A stretch of 64,000 nt of DNA from Cytauxzoon felis (GCA_020283715.1 JAIQCW010000130.1:1-64000); one strand, 5' to 3'; positions 19,235 through 32,812 are shown, counted from the stretch's first letter. The notes: generated by a model from the letters alone, not told the origin. Numbers and translations: made by a program.

Positions 19235-20588
19235 TTACTTTGTCTTGATCAAATTTATAATCGATTTGGCAATCTCATTAGCGTTGTGATTCTTGCCATA
19301 AAACTCCACAAATTGACCGTTCCCATCTGTACTTTAAAATCTAATTACAGGTTACCTTACCCAATAAATAATGTATTATTGAATGATCTATTAGATAGTC
19401 TTGGTCCGTAGCGGCTATTCCTTGATTGTAATAGACCCTAAACTTTTTGGTCACATCACGAATCTGGTCCTGAAAGGGAATGGAGTGGAGAAATAAAGTG
19501 TAATTAAGTAGTGAATATAACATCACTAGTTTCTCCATTAGATAGACATAACTACACCAGTGACTCACATGTGTTCCAGTAAGTGCGACTAATCGTGGAT
19601 GGTAGTCTTTGGCATATGCTTTGAGTTTATCTACGGAATCTCTCTTGGGGTCGACTGAATTAACAATGAGTTTAATTATGCTTTAGATTTTACCAGTAAT
19701 GAATAATGGTTGTACAACGGGCCCGAGTTTACGATCTGTAGAATATGAAATCAAATCAATTTACAAACCTATCATGTTAATGACCTGATATTGTTTCTCC
19801 ATTTCCTGAGGACATATGTCCGGACAATTCGCAAAACCTATATATAATGATAGAGATATATATAGACATTCATTTCAATTCCATTTACTCTGGTTCATCT
19901 GAGGTTACAGACTCTCGTTTCCCACTAGGCGTGGTGGCCTCCTCTATTTACCACCCCTTCCAGCTCCCATAGATCGCTTACAGGTATTCCACTTAGATCT
20001 GTTCTTTCGAGTGTCAAAATACCGAGGATGATCTACGGGAATCCGAGGGGAAGTAAATAGAAGGCTGTCTGCAAGACAAGGGAGATGGACTATAGAGTGT
20101 AGGATTGGGCATCAAATGAAGAAGCTGACAGTATGTTGACTTCGGACTGCATGAATTGATATCAATTTACCGAAATATAAGAGTATATGCTTCCCTTTAA
20201 AGTCTTCTAAACTCTTGACCTTGCCATGTTGATCGACTAACGTGAATGTACCACCAAGCTGAGGCTTACCATACCTCTCCTCGGAGACAATAGCTATATA
20301 AAGTTCATAATAACAATGTATTTATGCCAAACCTAGCTGCTTCCTATGTTTCCAGTCGTACGCTAAGTAGATACCACCACCAATAGCGCTGGAGATGTGT
20401 GAATTAGATATCAAAAAACATACCCGCACATTAAAGCATTTAATACAGCATCTTTAAATGTAAACTGAAGATATATATTGGTGTTTATAGATGCAAACCT
20501 TGATACCGAAGTGACGGTTAGAGGTGCTGGAATACAATCTGCGATGCCTGATGAAATTATATAAACATCTATTACGTAAAGTAATCAT
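19235..20588 (-). CDS. SCO1: SCO1/SenC-type copper chaperone for cytochrome c oxidase
   Basis: Delivers copper to the CuA site of subunit II in the mitochondrial inner membrane. The gene has about eight exons starting at the ATG at 20588. The N-terminus is basic and Ser/Thr-rich, as in a mitochondrial presequence, followed by a hydrophobic segment. The thioredoxin-like domain shows the copper site CPDICP, PLFIT, VDPKRDS, ALTGTH, RVYYNQG, DYLIDHS and an ending [15 protein letters not shown]. The intron before the CPDICP exon (19838-20170, 333 nt) contains a degraded repeat copy (R8); the other resolved introns are mostly about 30-40 nt. One intron (about 19470-19568) lacks stops and could be retained. 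Confidence 0.92.
19896..20140. repeat. Modular palindromic repeat, copy R8 (SCO1 intron, degraded)
   Basis: It keeps a CCACTAGGCGTGG box, a CTATTTACC..CCTTCCAGCTCCCATAGATCG element reading minus, and on the right a GATCTACGGGAATCCGAGG and AAGGCTGTCTGCAAGAC element reading plus. Several mismatches make it one of the oldest-looking copies. Confidence 0.7.
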
Positions 20589-20620
20589 TATAAAATTAGT
20601 AAAATATTTTTTAAAAAAAT

Positions 20621-23600
20621 TTATTCTTCAGCCTCAGGTTCAGCTTCTACTTCTTTTTCTTCCTCTTCAACATTGTCTGGATTTTGGGCCTCCTCTTGTT
20701 GCTTTGGTTCTTCTTCCTTAGGTGGAGGGGTAGGTATAGAATTCTTCTTGTCTTTACAGAATTTTTGTATATCTTGACTAATTAACTTCAACTGTTCACG
20801 TATTTGATCCATTGTAAATAATGGTTGACTATATTTAGGATTTTTCGATTCACGTTCATATGCTTCCCTTACTTGACCTTCTAGATCCAATAAACGTTTA
20901 GCAAACGTTAAACGTTCATCTGATGTTGCTCCATACCATCTAGGATCGTCTTCACAACAGAAATTATATTCTTCTTGTAATTTTGAGTAAAATGATTCTA
21001 AATATGATGATTTATCATTATAGATATTATATAATTCCTCTATATTCTTCCAATCATCAAAAACTTTATCAAATGATTCCTGCAATACCTCCAATGATGC
21101 ACCAGAATTCATATATAACCAGTCCTGCCATTTGTCAACATCCTGTAATAACTGGTCAACAGTATCAGGTTTTATAAATTCATGATGTGAAGTTTGTATC
21201 TTATCACGGACACTATATATAAACGTCTCAAAATCATTCAATACACGAAGTCTTTGACTCTCATTCAAGTCATTCTTTAAATACTCCTTCTCTAGAGCAG
21301 ATAATAAATCTAAATCAACACAATGAGAAGGTAACACAGTAATATTACAATTATCTACCGAAGATGTGAACGATCCGAATTCATCAAATCCACATCTCAA
21401 CACATATTCCTTAGGCTCCTCTCCTGCAGGAAGTTCAGTAACAACTTTAGATACTTGATATTGACCTAATGAATCCACATTATTAACATCTCTAGGATCA
21501 CCCATAGATACAAATACAGTACATGGCAATTCTAACCCCAAGCTCAGATTATAAGTCTCCATCTTTAATGAATTCGGTGATGCTAACTCAGTATAATTCA
21601 ATGAAGATCTATAATAATAATAATGAATTGAAGTAGGTAATAATGTTATAATTATATGATTTCAGGTTGCATGAAGATAAACAACCTGAGGTTATTTCCT
21701 TGTCCTGCAGACAGCTCTCCACCTGAGGTCCAATCCACATATGTTCCACTAGGCGTGGAGCCTTCTTCCAATTATCTATCTCTAAAGAGTAGAGCCACTC
21801 CCGGAGATCGTGGCGAAGAATCCGAGACGATCCATGGGAGTCGAGGGGAGGTAAATAGAGAGGCCACCACGGCGAGTGGAAAGACCTCAAGTGGAGAGCT
21901 GACGGCAGGACGACCTACGGTAGAGGTAACATCAGGTAGAATAAATATAATAACGTGATCGTTGTTGTGGAGATAAGTACAAGACAATAAAAGAAATAGT
22001 GAATTGTGATCTGGAAATGATATAAAACTTACAATTCTTCGGAGTTGAAAGGTCCTAGGCCGGAGAGTAGTAGGATATTTAGTGGTTTACCCATCTTTTC
22101 AACTACATTGTATTTTCTGACCATATAGTGCTTGCTTGATAATGCAGCCTGAGTATTGTCAAATAAAAATTATATCAACGTACATGTAATACACATCCTC
22201 TAGCAATGCATTCATCAGCATTTAGAGTCCTGCTAAGTGGCTTATTGAAAACTTGGGATATCAAATTCTGAACGCACGGGATCCTGGTTATACCACCAGT
22301 CACCTCAACGGAAAACAACGACTCCAATGGTCTACCAGATCTTGCTATACCCTCATTCAACAATGCAGACAACATTGGTAAAAACTCAGCGGAACATATG
22401 GCTTCAAATTCATCGCGCTTTATCAAACCTATATAATTATATGTATATAAATTTAGATGAAGAGCTGATAAGCCTTAACCCAACAAATAATGTAATCAAA
22501 ACCTCTATCATCATACAACAAACCTTGTAAATCATAATCTTCCATTAAGCACTCAGCGGAGTAACCGGACTCTGAGTTGGCGGATAGTACTCTTTTAGTT
22601 TTGGTAGCCACCGCTTCAACTTTAAGTCTGGTTTTGGGATTCTTGAGTGGATCGCAGCCATATTTTTTATTGAATGATGATGCCATATGATTCATAAGAA
22701 TTGCATCTATATTTCGACCGCCCAAATCACGCCTGGAAACTTCAGATAGAATTTCACAGTGACTTGCATAGAAATCTACAATGGCTACAGTGGCATGAGA
22801 ATGTCCCACCATCACAAGTCCAACAGTTGTCGGTGTCTCATCGTTGAGTTGTTTCAATCTGTACATTCCATAATCCATTGCCATTGCTACACCCTCACTA
22901 ATAACCCTCAAGCACTTCAATCCAGCTGCACGAGCTGCCGAACATAAGTGAGACTTTTGTGCCTCAGTAAACCACGAAGGATGAGATAAAACGACCTCTC
23001 TACATTGTGCACCAGTATAACGCTCAGCCATTTCAGTCAAAAATGACAAGTAACCAACAGTCACCGATAAGGCACTCTGCATCTTGACTTCCGAACCAAC
23101 TTTCACCTAATAAAGGAAAATGAAATGTATTATGTAATGTTATCCTATGAGTCCGGGAGGTGGAAATTTGTCGAAAAGAGTATAAAAATAGAGAGAGGGA
23201 TAATGAATATCATCTCAATCTCATAAGAAGATAAAGTTGAAGAACAAACATAGGATATAAACACAATATCTCCTCCGTAAACTTACTTCATAAACAACTT
23301 CATTCTTTTCATCCACTTTCAGAGGTGTTGATGAGAAAAATTGGTCGAGGTCGGTGACGTGGTCATACTGGCCTTTAGTTCCGATAAGATTTAGGAATCC
23401 ACGACAAGTACTTTTGAAATTGGATACAATTTGAGATTGAGCTTGATCACCGAAAATGCGTTGCAGCGAAGTGTAGGTAAGGCATGTTCTGAAGGTAAAA
23501 TCATCAATGATGGATCGATATATATAAACTTACGGGGTATATCTTTGTGATGTATCATTTAGTACAATATCAATAGCTCCTCTAGAAATTGTGGCAACGG

Positions 23601-23640
23601 TAGATGTAGATGAACCAATATCAATACCTATAACTGGCAT
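20621..23640 (-). CDS. HSP110/SSE-type HSP70-superfamily nucleotide exchange chaperone
   Basis: Exons 23640-23534, 23488-23287, 23106-22524, 22428-22184, 22148-22033 and 21608-20621 join to about 746 residues. The N-terminal ATPase lobe starts MPVIGIDIGSSTSTVA and includes SHPSWFTEAQ and GGRNIDAI; VEVTGGITRIPCVQ is the phosphate-2 region. The diverged peptide-binding domain and long helical C-terminus identify the HSP110 branch, which acts as exchange factor for cytosolic HSP70. The tail is very acidic (EEEEKEVEAEPEAEE). Intron 21609-22032 (424 nt) contains repeat R9; intron 23107-23286 (180 nt) is the longest without an obvious copy. It diverges from HSP90 across about 1.2 kb. Confidence 0.9.
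21663..21945 (+). repeat. Modular palindromic repeat, copy R9 (HSP110 intron, near-complete)
   Basis: This is the best example of the nested architecture. From left: CCTGCAGACAGCTCT, CCACCTGAGGTC, CCACTAGGCGTGGAGCC, the [14 protein letters not shown] module, the SETIHGSRGEVNRE module, then the arms in reverse: GGCCACCACGGCGAGTGG, GACCTCAAGTGG, AGAGCTGACGGCAGG. It lies antisense to its host gene, the orientation that closes the host reading frame. Confidence 0.9.
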
Positions 23641-24858
23641 TTTCCTCTAGTAGTAGAATATATCAATGATCAATATGCCTTCTATTATACTATAAATATA
23701 GGACAACTATATCAATATATCTCCTATTTATTATTACAAATCCATAAAATAACATATAATTACATTAAGTTTTATTACGTATGTCTAATTCGTTATTCAA
23801 GTCAAGCTTTGGAGTGGGGGTGTCACATAAAAAGAAGCTCCAAAATTACAAAAATTTCCAAAGATACGAGTTACCGATGATATTTTTACAACATAATTAA
23901 TTCGTTTAAACTCTATTTATATTTTTAAACACTGAAATTCATCCAGTTATAATTTTTAGATCGATCCTGACTTTCTCAATTAACCAGTATCTTTATCATA
24001 CTATCTATATTTGTTACACAGTACCCTAGTTTCCTTAATTTTACTGTATTTAGTGCGCACATTTGAGCTTCATAGTTCTCATCTTATGAATCCAGCGTTT
24101 CATTATTGCAACTACCAAATACTTACAGGAATTGTACATTAATGAAGCATTGTATAAATAGTTTAGCATCTAATGCATATTTGGTCTTGATTATGTTCTA
24201 AATTTTAAACCTTCTATGTCTCGGCTACAATAAACTATCCCTCATATGTACACTCGAATAATGCTTTTTACCTGGAGACTATCTACGTTGTTGAAACTAA
24301 AACTAAATAGGGTAATTTAAATACCATAATTAAATGTTATAAGCTGTCCGCGTAATGGAAAATTATGTATCGTTTACCTTGGAGAGGCACTATCTTAAGT
24401 GATGCCTACTATAGATATAGCAAAGAGGTGGAAGTTTCAATGGATCATACGGAACAAATAACTTTATAAATAGTAGTACAAATTCTCCGGATGGAAGACT
24501 GTGTATCTCAACAGAGATTAATGTTTCCGACAATGTATATGTTTAGATAAGTTTATGAATATGAGCGTTTATATGTGAGAAGAGGAATAAATTATGATAA
24601 AATTTTGTTATTTTTAAATCTATAAACGACAAAAATCTAGAGGTGTCAAATAGCGGTTTTAAGTTATGTGACACCTTTTGTAACTAATATTGTAGCCCAA
24701 TGTAGTCATCTATTGGGTTGGTTAGTGACGCATATGAGATAATCAGTTTAAATAAAGTTGAAAGCGACGGTGAAGTATATACAAGCATTTTAGTTCTTTC
24801 CTTTTTAGATAAGATTAATATTAATTGTTTTGCGTAACTTATTTGTAGAGAAGTAAAG
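23641..24858. promoter_or_regulatory. Long divergent intergenic region between HSP110 and HSP90
   Basis: About 1.2 kb separates the two chaperone starts, longer than the usual spacing here. I see no convincing coding exon, RNA gene or repeat copy in it. Two chaperones firing outward from one region could share stress-responsive promoter elements, but I cannot point to a specific motif. Confidence 0.35.
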
Positions 24859-27800
24859 ATGTCGTCAGAGGAGCAGGAAACATACGCATTTAATGCGGAC
24901 ATTTCTCAATTATTGAGTGAGTTTTATTCAATATTTTAATTGATGTAAATAATTTTAATCTATAGGTTTAATTATTAATGCCTTTTATAGTAATAAGGAG
25001 ATCTTTTTGCGTGAGCTGATTAGTAATGCTAGTGATGCTCTTGAGAAGATAAGATATGAAGCTATAAAGGATCCTAAACAAATTGAAAAACAACCAGAGT
25101 ATTATATTCGTTTATATGCTGATAAGGAATCTAATACATTGGTTGTTGAGGATTCTGGTATTGGTATGACTAAGGCTGATTTGATAAATAACTTGGGTAC
25201 TATTGCTAAATCTGGTACTAGAGCATTTATGGAAGCTTTGAAAGCTGGCTCTGATATGTCTATGATTGGTCAATTTGGTGTTGGATTTTATTCAGCTTAT
25301 TTAGTCGCAGATAAGGTTACTGTTGTATCAAAACATAATGATGATGATCAATATGTATGGGAATCATCAGCTTCAGGTCATTTCACAATTACTAAGGACA
25401 ATTCTGAGAATCAATTAGTTCGTGGTACTAAATTGATTTTACATTTGAAAGAAGATCAATCTGAGTATCTTGAAGAGAGAAGATTGAAAGAGCTTGTTAA
25501 GAAACATTCTGAGTTCATTGCATTCCCAATTAGTTTATCTGTAGAAAAGACTCATGAAACTGAGGTAACTGATGATGAAGCCGATGAAACTGAAGAAGAG
25601 CCAAAGGAGGGTGAGGAATCAAAGGAGAAGATTGAGGATGTAACAGATAAACCAGAAGGAGAGGAGGAAGAAGCATCTACTGAAAAGAAAAAGAAGACTA
25701 AAAAGGTACAAACCGTTACTAAAGAATGGGAGACATTAAATAAACAAAAACCAATTTGGATGAGGGCTCCTACTGAAGTATCCAATGAGGAATACGCAGC
25801 ATTTTATAAAAATATTACCAATGATTGGGAAGACCATTTGGCTGTTAAACATTTTTCTGTTGAAGGTCAATTGGAATTTAAAGCTCTTTTATTCATTCCT
25901 AAAAGAGCACCATTCGATATGTTTGAGAGTCGTAAAAAGAAGAACAATATTAAATTATATGTACGTAGAGTTTTCATTATGGACGATTGTGAAGAACTCA
26001 TCCCCGAATGGCTCAGTTTTGTTAAGGGTGTTGTAGACTCTGAAGATTTACCACTCAACATCAGCAGAGAAACATTACAACAAAATAAAATCTTAAAGGT
26101 TATCCGTAAAAATCTTGTTAAGAAATGCCTTGAACTATTCAATGAACTCACCGAAAAGAAGGAAGACTTTAAAAAGTTTTATGAACAATTCAGTAAGAAC
26201 CTCAAACTTGGTATCCATGAAGACAACACTAATAGATCAAAGGTGAGTTACTATATCCTTAATCTTGGACATATCATGTCTGACGAGGATAGATCTACTG
26301 TAATGCTGAATGTTGAAGCATGAAATTTACTATTTTATGCCTGTTTTGAGTTTTACCAATCCTCGGCATACCCCACTTTTCTCAGATTACTCTTGATCTA
26401 TTTGTTATTTCCATCCATATACTATCCTACATCCCCCCATTTTACTTCATTTGTATGTATACGATATATATATGCTAGTAAAAATGGGTAGAATAATCCA
26501 TTGTCCTTGAGAGTGTATGTACTATTTGTTACATACATTTGAATCTGCAGTGGGACATTTTTCAAAATCCAAAAGCACCGTATTGAGTTATCCTCATCTT
26601 TACTTTTCCATTCCACCTGAGGTCGTCTTGTAGACAGCTCTTCTATTTACTTCGCTTCAGCATCCCAGAGATCGTCTTCAGTCTAATCCTTTAAACGCTT
26701 TATATTTACATTATATATAGATTGCCGAGTTGTTGAGATTTGACACTACAAAGAGTGGTGATGAAGCTATTAGTTTGAAGGATTATGTAGATCGTATGAA
26801 GCCAGATCAAAAGTTTATTTATTATATAACGGGTGAATCTATCCAGAGTGTATCGTCATCACCATTCTTGGAGGCTCTAAAGGCTAGAGATATTGAGGTT
26901 ATATACATGACTGATCCAATTGATGAATACGCTGTACAACAAATTAAAGAATTTGAAGGTAAAAAATTGAAATGTTGTACTAAAGAAGGATTGGAACTTG
27001 AAGATCCAGAAGAAGAAAAGAAAACATTTGAATCCCTAAAGGAAGAAATGGAACCACTATGTAAACTCATTAAAGAAGTTTTACATGATAAAGTTGAAAA
27101 AGTAACCTGTGGTAAAAGATTTACCGAATCACCATGTGCACTTGTTACCAGCGAATTCGGATGGTCTGCCAATATGGAACGCATCATGAAAGCACAAGCA
27201 CTCAGAGACTCCTCAATTACTGTAAGTTGAATCCCACATTATATACCAGCGATCGAAGCCAAAAGAATGTAATAACTGCTCCACCTGAGGTCCAGTACTA
27301 CTCATCATTCCAACCTTATCTTTGTCTTGCAGACAGCTTCTTTATTTACCTCCCCCTTCGCTTCCCTGAGATCAGCTGCGGGTTCTCCACTTGAGGTTAC
27401 ATCCATACCTTCATCACCGCCACGATCTCCGGGAGTGGCATTACCGTTTACGGGGAAGTAATTGGAAGAGCTGACGGCAGGACCAAGAGAGGTTGGACTG
27501 TTGGTAGAGGTAACCTCAGGTGGGGACCTCACTTGTTATATTCCGAAATGTATCTCTATGGTTACTTATTTATTTATTTTCGGTTGCTTGGTATTGTGGT
27601 ATCTACTATGATGATAGAATGCCTTGCACCACTCCTATGTATAATGAGGAGATATACCAAAGAGCTACATCTGAGTAGATTTGATTGACAATTGTTATAT
27701 ATATTAATTTATAGTCTTATATGGTATCTAAGAAGATTATGGAGATTAATCCTCGTCATCCTATAATGAAAGAATTGAAGGAGAGATCGACTGCAGATAA

Positions 27801-28023
27801 GACAGATAAGACTGTGAAGGATTTGGTGTGGTTGTTATATGATACAGCATTATTAACATCAGGATTTAATTTGGATGAGCCAACAGCATTTGGTAATAGG
27901 ATTTATAGAATGATAAAATTAGGTTTATCATTAGATGATGAAGATGAATCAACTACTAATGATGTATCAATGCCGCCATTGGAAGAGGGTTTAGTGAACT
28001 CGAAGATGGAGGAGGTTGATTAA
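24859..28023 (+). CDS. HSP90: Cytosolic HSP90
   Basis: Exons 24859-24916, 24966-26242, 26721-27221 and 27715-28023 give about 714 residues, the standard length. The ATPase domain shows [33 protein letters not shown] and [15 protein letters not shown]; a charged Glu/Lys linker follows (about residues 215-260), then PIWMR, the middle domain and the terminal MEEVD, the cytosolic tag that binds TPR co-chaperones. Introns 2 and 3 (477 and 493 nt) each hold a repeat copy (R10, R11) in antisense orientation. Antisense Ser-rich open frames across the linker are shadows. Confidence 0.97.
26609..26690 (-). repeat. Modular palindromic repeat, copy R10 (HSP90 intron 2, fragment)
   Basis: Short, degraded fragment: CCACCTGAGGTCGTCTTGTAGACAGC-type arm, then CTATTTACTTCGCTTCAGCATCCCAGAGATCG. 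The arm has a T where most copies have C, and the GATC core is rearranged. Confidence 0.7.
27276..27530 (-). repeat. Modular palindromic repeat, copy R11 (HSP90 intron 3)
   Basis: Minus orientation. Reading on that strand: GGACC/PPEV box, [21 protein letters not shown] (with a shifted AAACGG variant of the AAAGAG element), [27 protein letters not shown], and a final GGACCTCAGGTGG. Bounded by CCACCTGAGGTCC on the left and CCTCAGGTGG on the right. Confidence 0.85.
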
Positions 28024-28290
28024 ATTTATGATCACTAATAATAACTTGTACTATTAAATTATTAAATATTATAAGTATATATAATCGTTATTAATAAATT
28101 TAATTGATCTATAGTCTGTGGTGTTTTGATGTGAGTAGTAGGGCAATAGAATTATATATTGATATATAAATTAATATTGAGACGCTAATGATTATTTAAT
28201 ATTTATTGATGTATTAATATAATAAAATTTTAAATAAGAATAGTAATATTTTTATTGTTGACGACATCGTATTTATTGTATAATTTATGA

Positions 28291-29094
<804 letters not shown>

Positions 29095-29119
29095 TACATT
29101 TATATTAATAGTGTATATA

Positions 29120-29851
29120 ATGTACTTATTTTTTATAATGTTGATGGTTGATTGTTATATTTCATGTATGAACTTTGACAGTGTTGTATATAATTCTTCG
29201 TATCTACTCAGGCCTTCATCCGCTGGGATTCTTGATGAACTATCCAGAGATTATGTAAAGAATAGGAATAAATGTAAAATAAGTTTAGAATCATTGGGAT
29301 ATTCACACGATTTGGTTAAATTTAGGCGAAATTTGAAAAACATCATGGCCGATTTAGACAAGGCCTATGGGTTCTATAAAACTGAACCAATCGCATATAT
29401 AATTTTATATATAGAGTTTAATGACACTATAAATGAGCTTATTCATTCATTTGAAGATAAATTGATCGAAATTTTGAAAATTTCATCAATGTGTATATTA
29501 GACGCATCACCTGGAGGCAATGTTAAGCGATACCTTTTATTACTCTCTGTACAAGATCTAGTGGATGAAGCATCGACATATTTAAAGGCATACAACATCG
29601 ATTATAGGCCTATACATTTGGATGATGTATTCAATTCTATAATATTTAAACAAGGTCTAGATATTAGATACTGGTCTCTTGTACATTATAAAGCTGTTAA
29701 ACGCGGTATTATAATGGTAACCAAATTATTGGCCTTAGCAATTTTAAATAAGATCATTATACCCATACTTTTAAATAATACCCTTCAATGGTTACCACAA
29801 GATCATATTTTATCAAAACTATTCAAATACATAAACCTCAATATAAATTAA
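29120..29851 (+). CDS. Hypothetical membrane or secreted protein
   Basis: Single exon, about 243 residues from the ATG at 29120. The N-terminus is strongly hydrophobic (residues 1-17) and ends at a Cys-Ile-Ser-Cys, consistent with a signal peptide; a second hydrophobic segment lies near residues 205-225 (ILNKIIIPILLN). The middle is helical with no motif that I recognise. The stop codon overlaps the stop of the next gene on the opposite strand by two bases. Confidence 0.6.
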   Translation: MYLFFIMLMVDCYISCMNFDSVVYNSSYLLRPSSAGILDELSRDYVKNRNKCKISLESLGYSHDLVKFRRNLKNIMADLDKAYGFYKTEPIAYIILYIEFNDTINELIHSFEDKLIEILKISSMCILDASPGGNVKRYLLLLSVQDLVDEASTYLKAYNIDYRPIHLDDVFNSIIFKQGLDIRYWSLVHYKAVKRGIIMVTKLLALAILNKIIIPILLNNTLQWLPQDHILSKLFKYINLNIN

Positions 29852-32295
29852 GTGAATACCACTCTGGTATTTTTAGTAATTTCATCGCATATTTCCTGCA
29901 ATTCTGACATTGATATTTTCTGTTTATTAATTGTCGATTCCATCACTTTCTTTACCTTTCCATCAACTAAATTTGTAAATTTGAGGTACTTTGAACCATC
30001 TACAACGATCTTGGTAGTATTTCTTTCATGTTCATCTTTATATAATTGAAAATAGTAGGAAAAATCTACAATATTGTACAAGTCATTATTCTTTTCTTTT
30101 TTTAGCGCTGCATCATTACGTTTAACCTTATTGACCATGTCATGTATAACTTTGAAATCTTCGTGTTCCAAGGCATTTTCATCCTCACACTGTTGATATT
30201 CTTCGTCTATAAAATCCCTTTTATCAGCCAATACATTAGATAAATCGAAATTGATACTCAACCAATCTTTCAATTTCGTCATTGCCATTCTTGGATTATA
30301 CTTTATAGCATCGTCAGTCATGTGCAAATGATCCATAAGTACATCTGAAAATATATAGTGGATATTAATCTTTTATGGAGGACAATCCCCAATTCTTCAC
30401 TCAACTTACTGCTGGTCGATTCATAATTATTTGGATCCATGATGCCCTAAAATTATAAATTTACATAAAATCTGATCATACCTTTTCTTCTGCAGCGATG
30501 ATTTCATTGAAGATAAATTTATAAAATGTAATTTTACGACCAGTAGAATCTATAGAAGTATAGAAGATGATATCACTTTTTCATTTACCTGCAACAGTAG
30601 CCGCTCTATAATTCGCAAAGTTACTATTAACTTGTCTCAAGAAATCCAAAACATGTTTGAATGTTGATGATTTAGACTCTTGATCACTTATTTTAAAATT
30701 AGCTGTTGGTATACCCTCTACCAGAAACGATTTAATAACATGAACGTTATATTTAATGTCAGATGGTTTCTATAAATTATATTATTTATTCATTCATTTA
30801 CATACCGATATTAATTTAAATATCCTTTTATCTTGTACTGATTTTATCCCATTATTCTTTATAGCCTTTGGTTCCATCTGAAGGTAGTGTATACATATAT
30901 ATATTTAATACTCACCTTATTCAATAAGTTAAATGATAATTCCCATAATGCTTTACGCCTAATTTCATTCTCTAAGGACTTCTTCATCATTTTCAACAAT
31001 GCCATATGTCTTTTAAATAATGCATCATTAGATATTAATAGTAATTCCACAGGAGTTGGCCTCTTATATCTGTGATTCGAAGCATTGTCTTCATTGGAAT
31101 ACTTTTCATACTCTTTCCACTGATCAGTTAGACGTGCAAAGTGTTTTAAACGTTCAACATCATCACGTTCAATAGCTGCTCCAAGATGTATCAATCGAAA
31201 CTGCATTTGTATAATGATATTTGATAGTCGGGTAATCTCCTTTGCAAGTTCTACATCGTAATCGTTGGATACAACGCAAGTATTCGAATGCGTTGAATCA
31301 GTTACAATAGATGTTCCTACTCTTTCATTACTACATTCTGGTAATAAATATTGTGTAATATCATCCATCAATGTCAAAAATTGTTTATCATACTCACTCC
31401 GACCAGCAATTAATCTCATCAATTCAGAGTCAAATGATGAAACAGTCTTACGTTTAGTGAGAACATACATCCTCTTCGTTATATCCGACGCTATAGTTGT
31501 GATATTCTTCTCTAACAGCTCATTTGGTGATACTAAGGTATTCTTCGCACCAAGATCAGTAGATGTAATGGTAATATTGCTTTTCATAGTACTGAAGCTT
31601 TTATAAGTACTAAAATTACTCTTGTTACTACAAATTGATTTAAATACATCAAAACAGCTTTTGTTTGTGGATTGAGTCTTTAAACTATTAAATATATCAC
31701 TTGATTTCGTTGTAAAAATTTCATTCTTCGAAACAGATAGAGGTAAATTTTCATTATTAATTATATCTCCATTGTTTGGTTCTCCAATATTAGAAGCACA
31801 TTCAAGTATACATCTCCTCAACTCCTTGTACTCTTTACTACTGGAATCTATGCGTTTGAACCAATTATCCTCGGCTATAATGTATACCAAGGCCAAAAAT
31901 AATTCTTGAGGATCCTGTTGGTTATCAAGTGTTATCTTACATATACGATTATAACGTAACGATTCCAAGTGTAAGTATATAAATACATCAAATGCATGCT
32001 TTATATCCGCATAGCCTTCTATACTACCATCATCAATTATCGATATATTACACATCATAGGGTCAATAAATCTCCTATCTTCCGTAAAATGTACTCCAAG
32101 ACAGAGTCCTAATACACAACGATACAATATGTTAATTTCCGTCAATCCAATAGATTCCTTGTTCATGATATTAATAGGCGGAATTCCAGCGAGTCCTAAC
32201 ATGTCCATAATATCATTTATAGCAGAATCAAAGCCATTGCCTACAGTAACATCAATCAACATTTTGATTATCCGTGTAGGCAAGGTTTTAAACAT
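29848..32295 (-). CDS. Conserved-type hypothetical protein, multi-exon
   Basis: I do not recognise the family. Exon 1 runs 32295-30916; several smaller exons lie between 30878 and 30330, and the last exon ends at 29848. Total about 730 residues. The first exon has a helical N-terminus (MFKTLPTRIIKMLIDV), a Ser/Thr/Asn-rich low-complexity middle (about residues 190-260), and a helical, charged region with EITRLSNIIIQMQFRL suggesting coiled coil. Later exons carry RKITFYKFIFNEII and a charged C-terminus. Introns are about 35-60 nt and free of repeats. Exon linkage is inferred from matching phases. Confidence 0.55.
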
Positions 32296-32812
32296 TAAAG
32301 TTACATGTGCAAATTTTTACAACATATAAACTATTGGTGATATTATCAAAGGTAAGTATAACGGTGCTTATTATAATAATTGTACGATGTTTAAATCTAT
32401 AAACGTCTAGAATCAGCAATGTGCAGGTAATAGATACGAACTAAGGCATCCCATATCTACAAGTGAAATGAGACGGTAACTGGAAACCACAAGGAAAATA
32501 TTGAAAATTAACGATATTGAAAAGATATTTAATGCCCATATATAAATTATATAGGGAAAATGGTAGAAGATTTAGAAGGAATCCAAATTAAATTGATTCA
32601 AATTTTCAACTGACCAAAAAGATCGGATCTTGACATATACCAACTTTTACCAATTAATATTGAATTAATATCATTTATTATTATTATTATTAATAATATA
32701 TGGCCTTATCTTTGTTTAATTCTGCAGCTAACGAAGATTGGCCTTCCTCCCCCCATGCCGTTATATTCCTGGCGAGGACTTGATCACTGTCTACACTAAT
32801 TTATGGATTAAA
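32296..32812. other. Divergent intergenic region without recognised content
   Basis: About 0.5 kb between the divergent starts of the hypothetical gene and EIF3L. It is AT-rich, with a TTATTATTATT tract near 32680. I see no repeat module and no RNA gene. An ATG at 32700 opens a frame different from EIF3L, so it may belong to the leader. Confidence 0.4.

Noticed and set aside
25552..26151. Minus-strand Ser-rich and Phe-rich frames in HSP90
   Set aside because: Shadows of the Glu/Lys-rich linker and middle domain of HSP90, with no family signature.
32700..32812. EIF3L start at the ATG at 32700
   Set aside because: That ATG is in a different frame from the conserved eIF3L sequence; the in-frame ATG at 32813 fits better.
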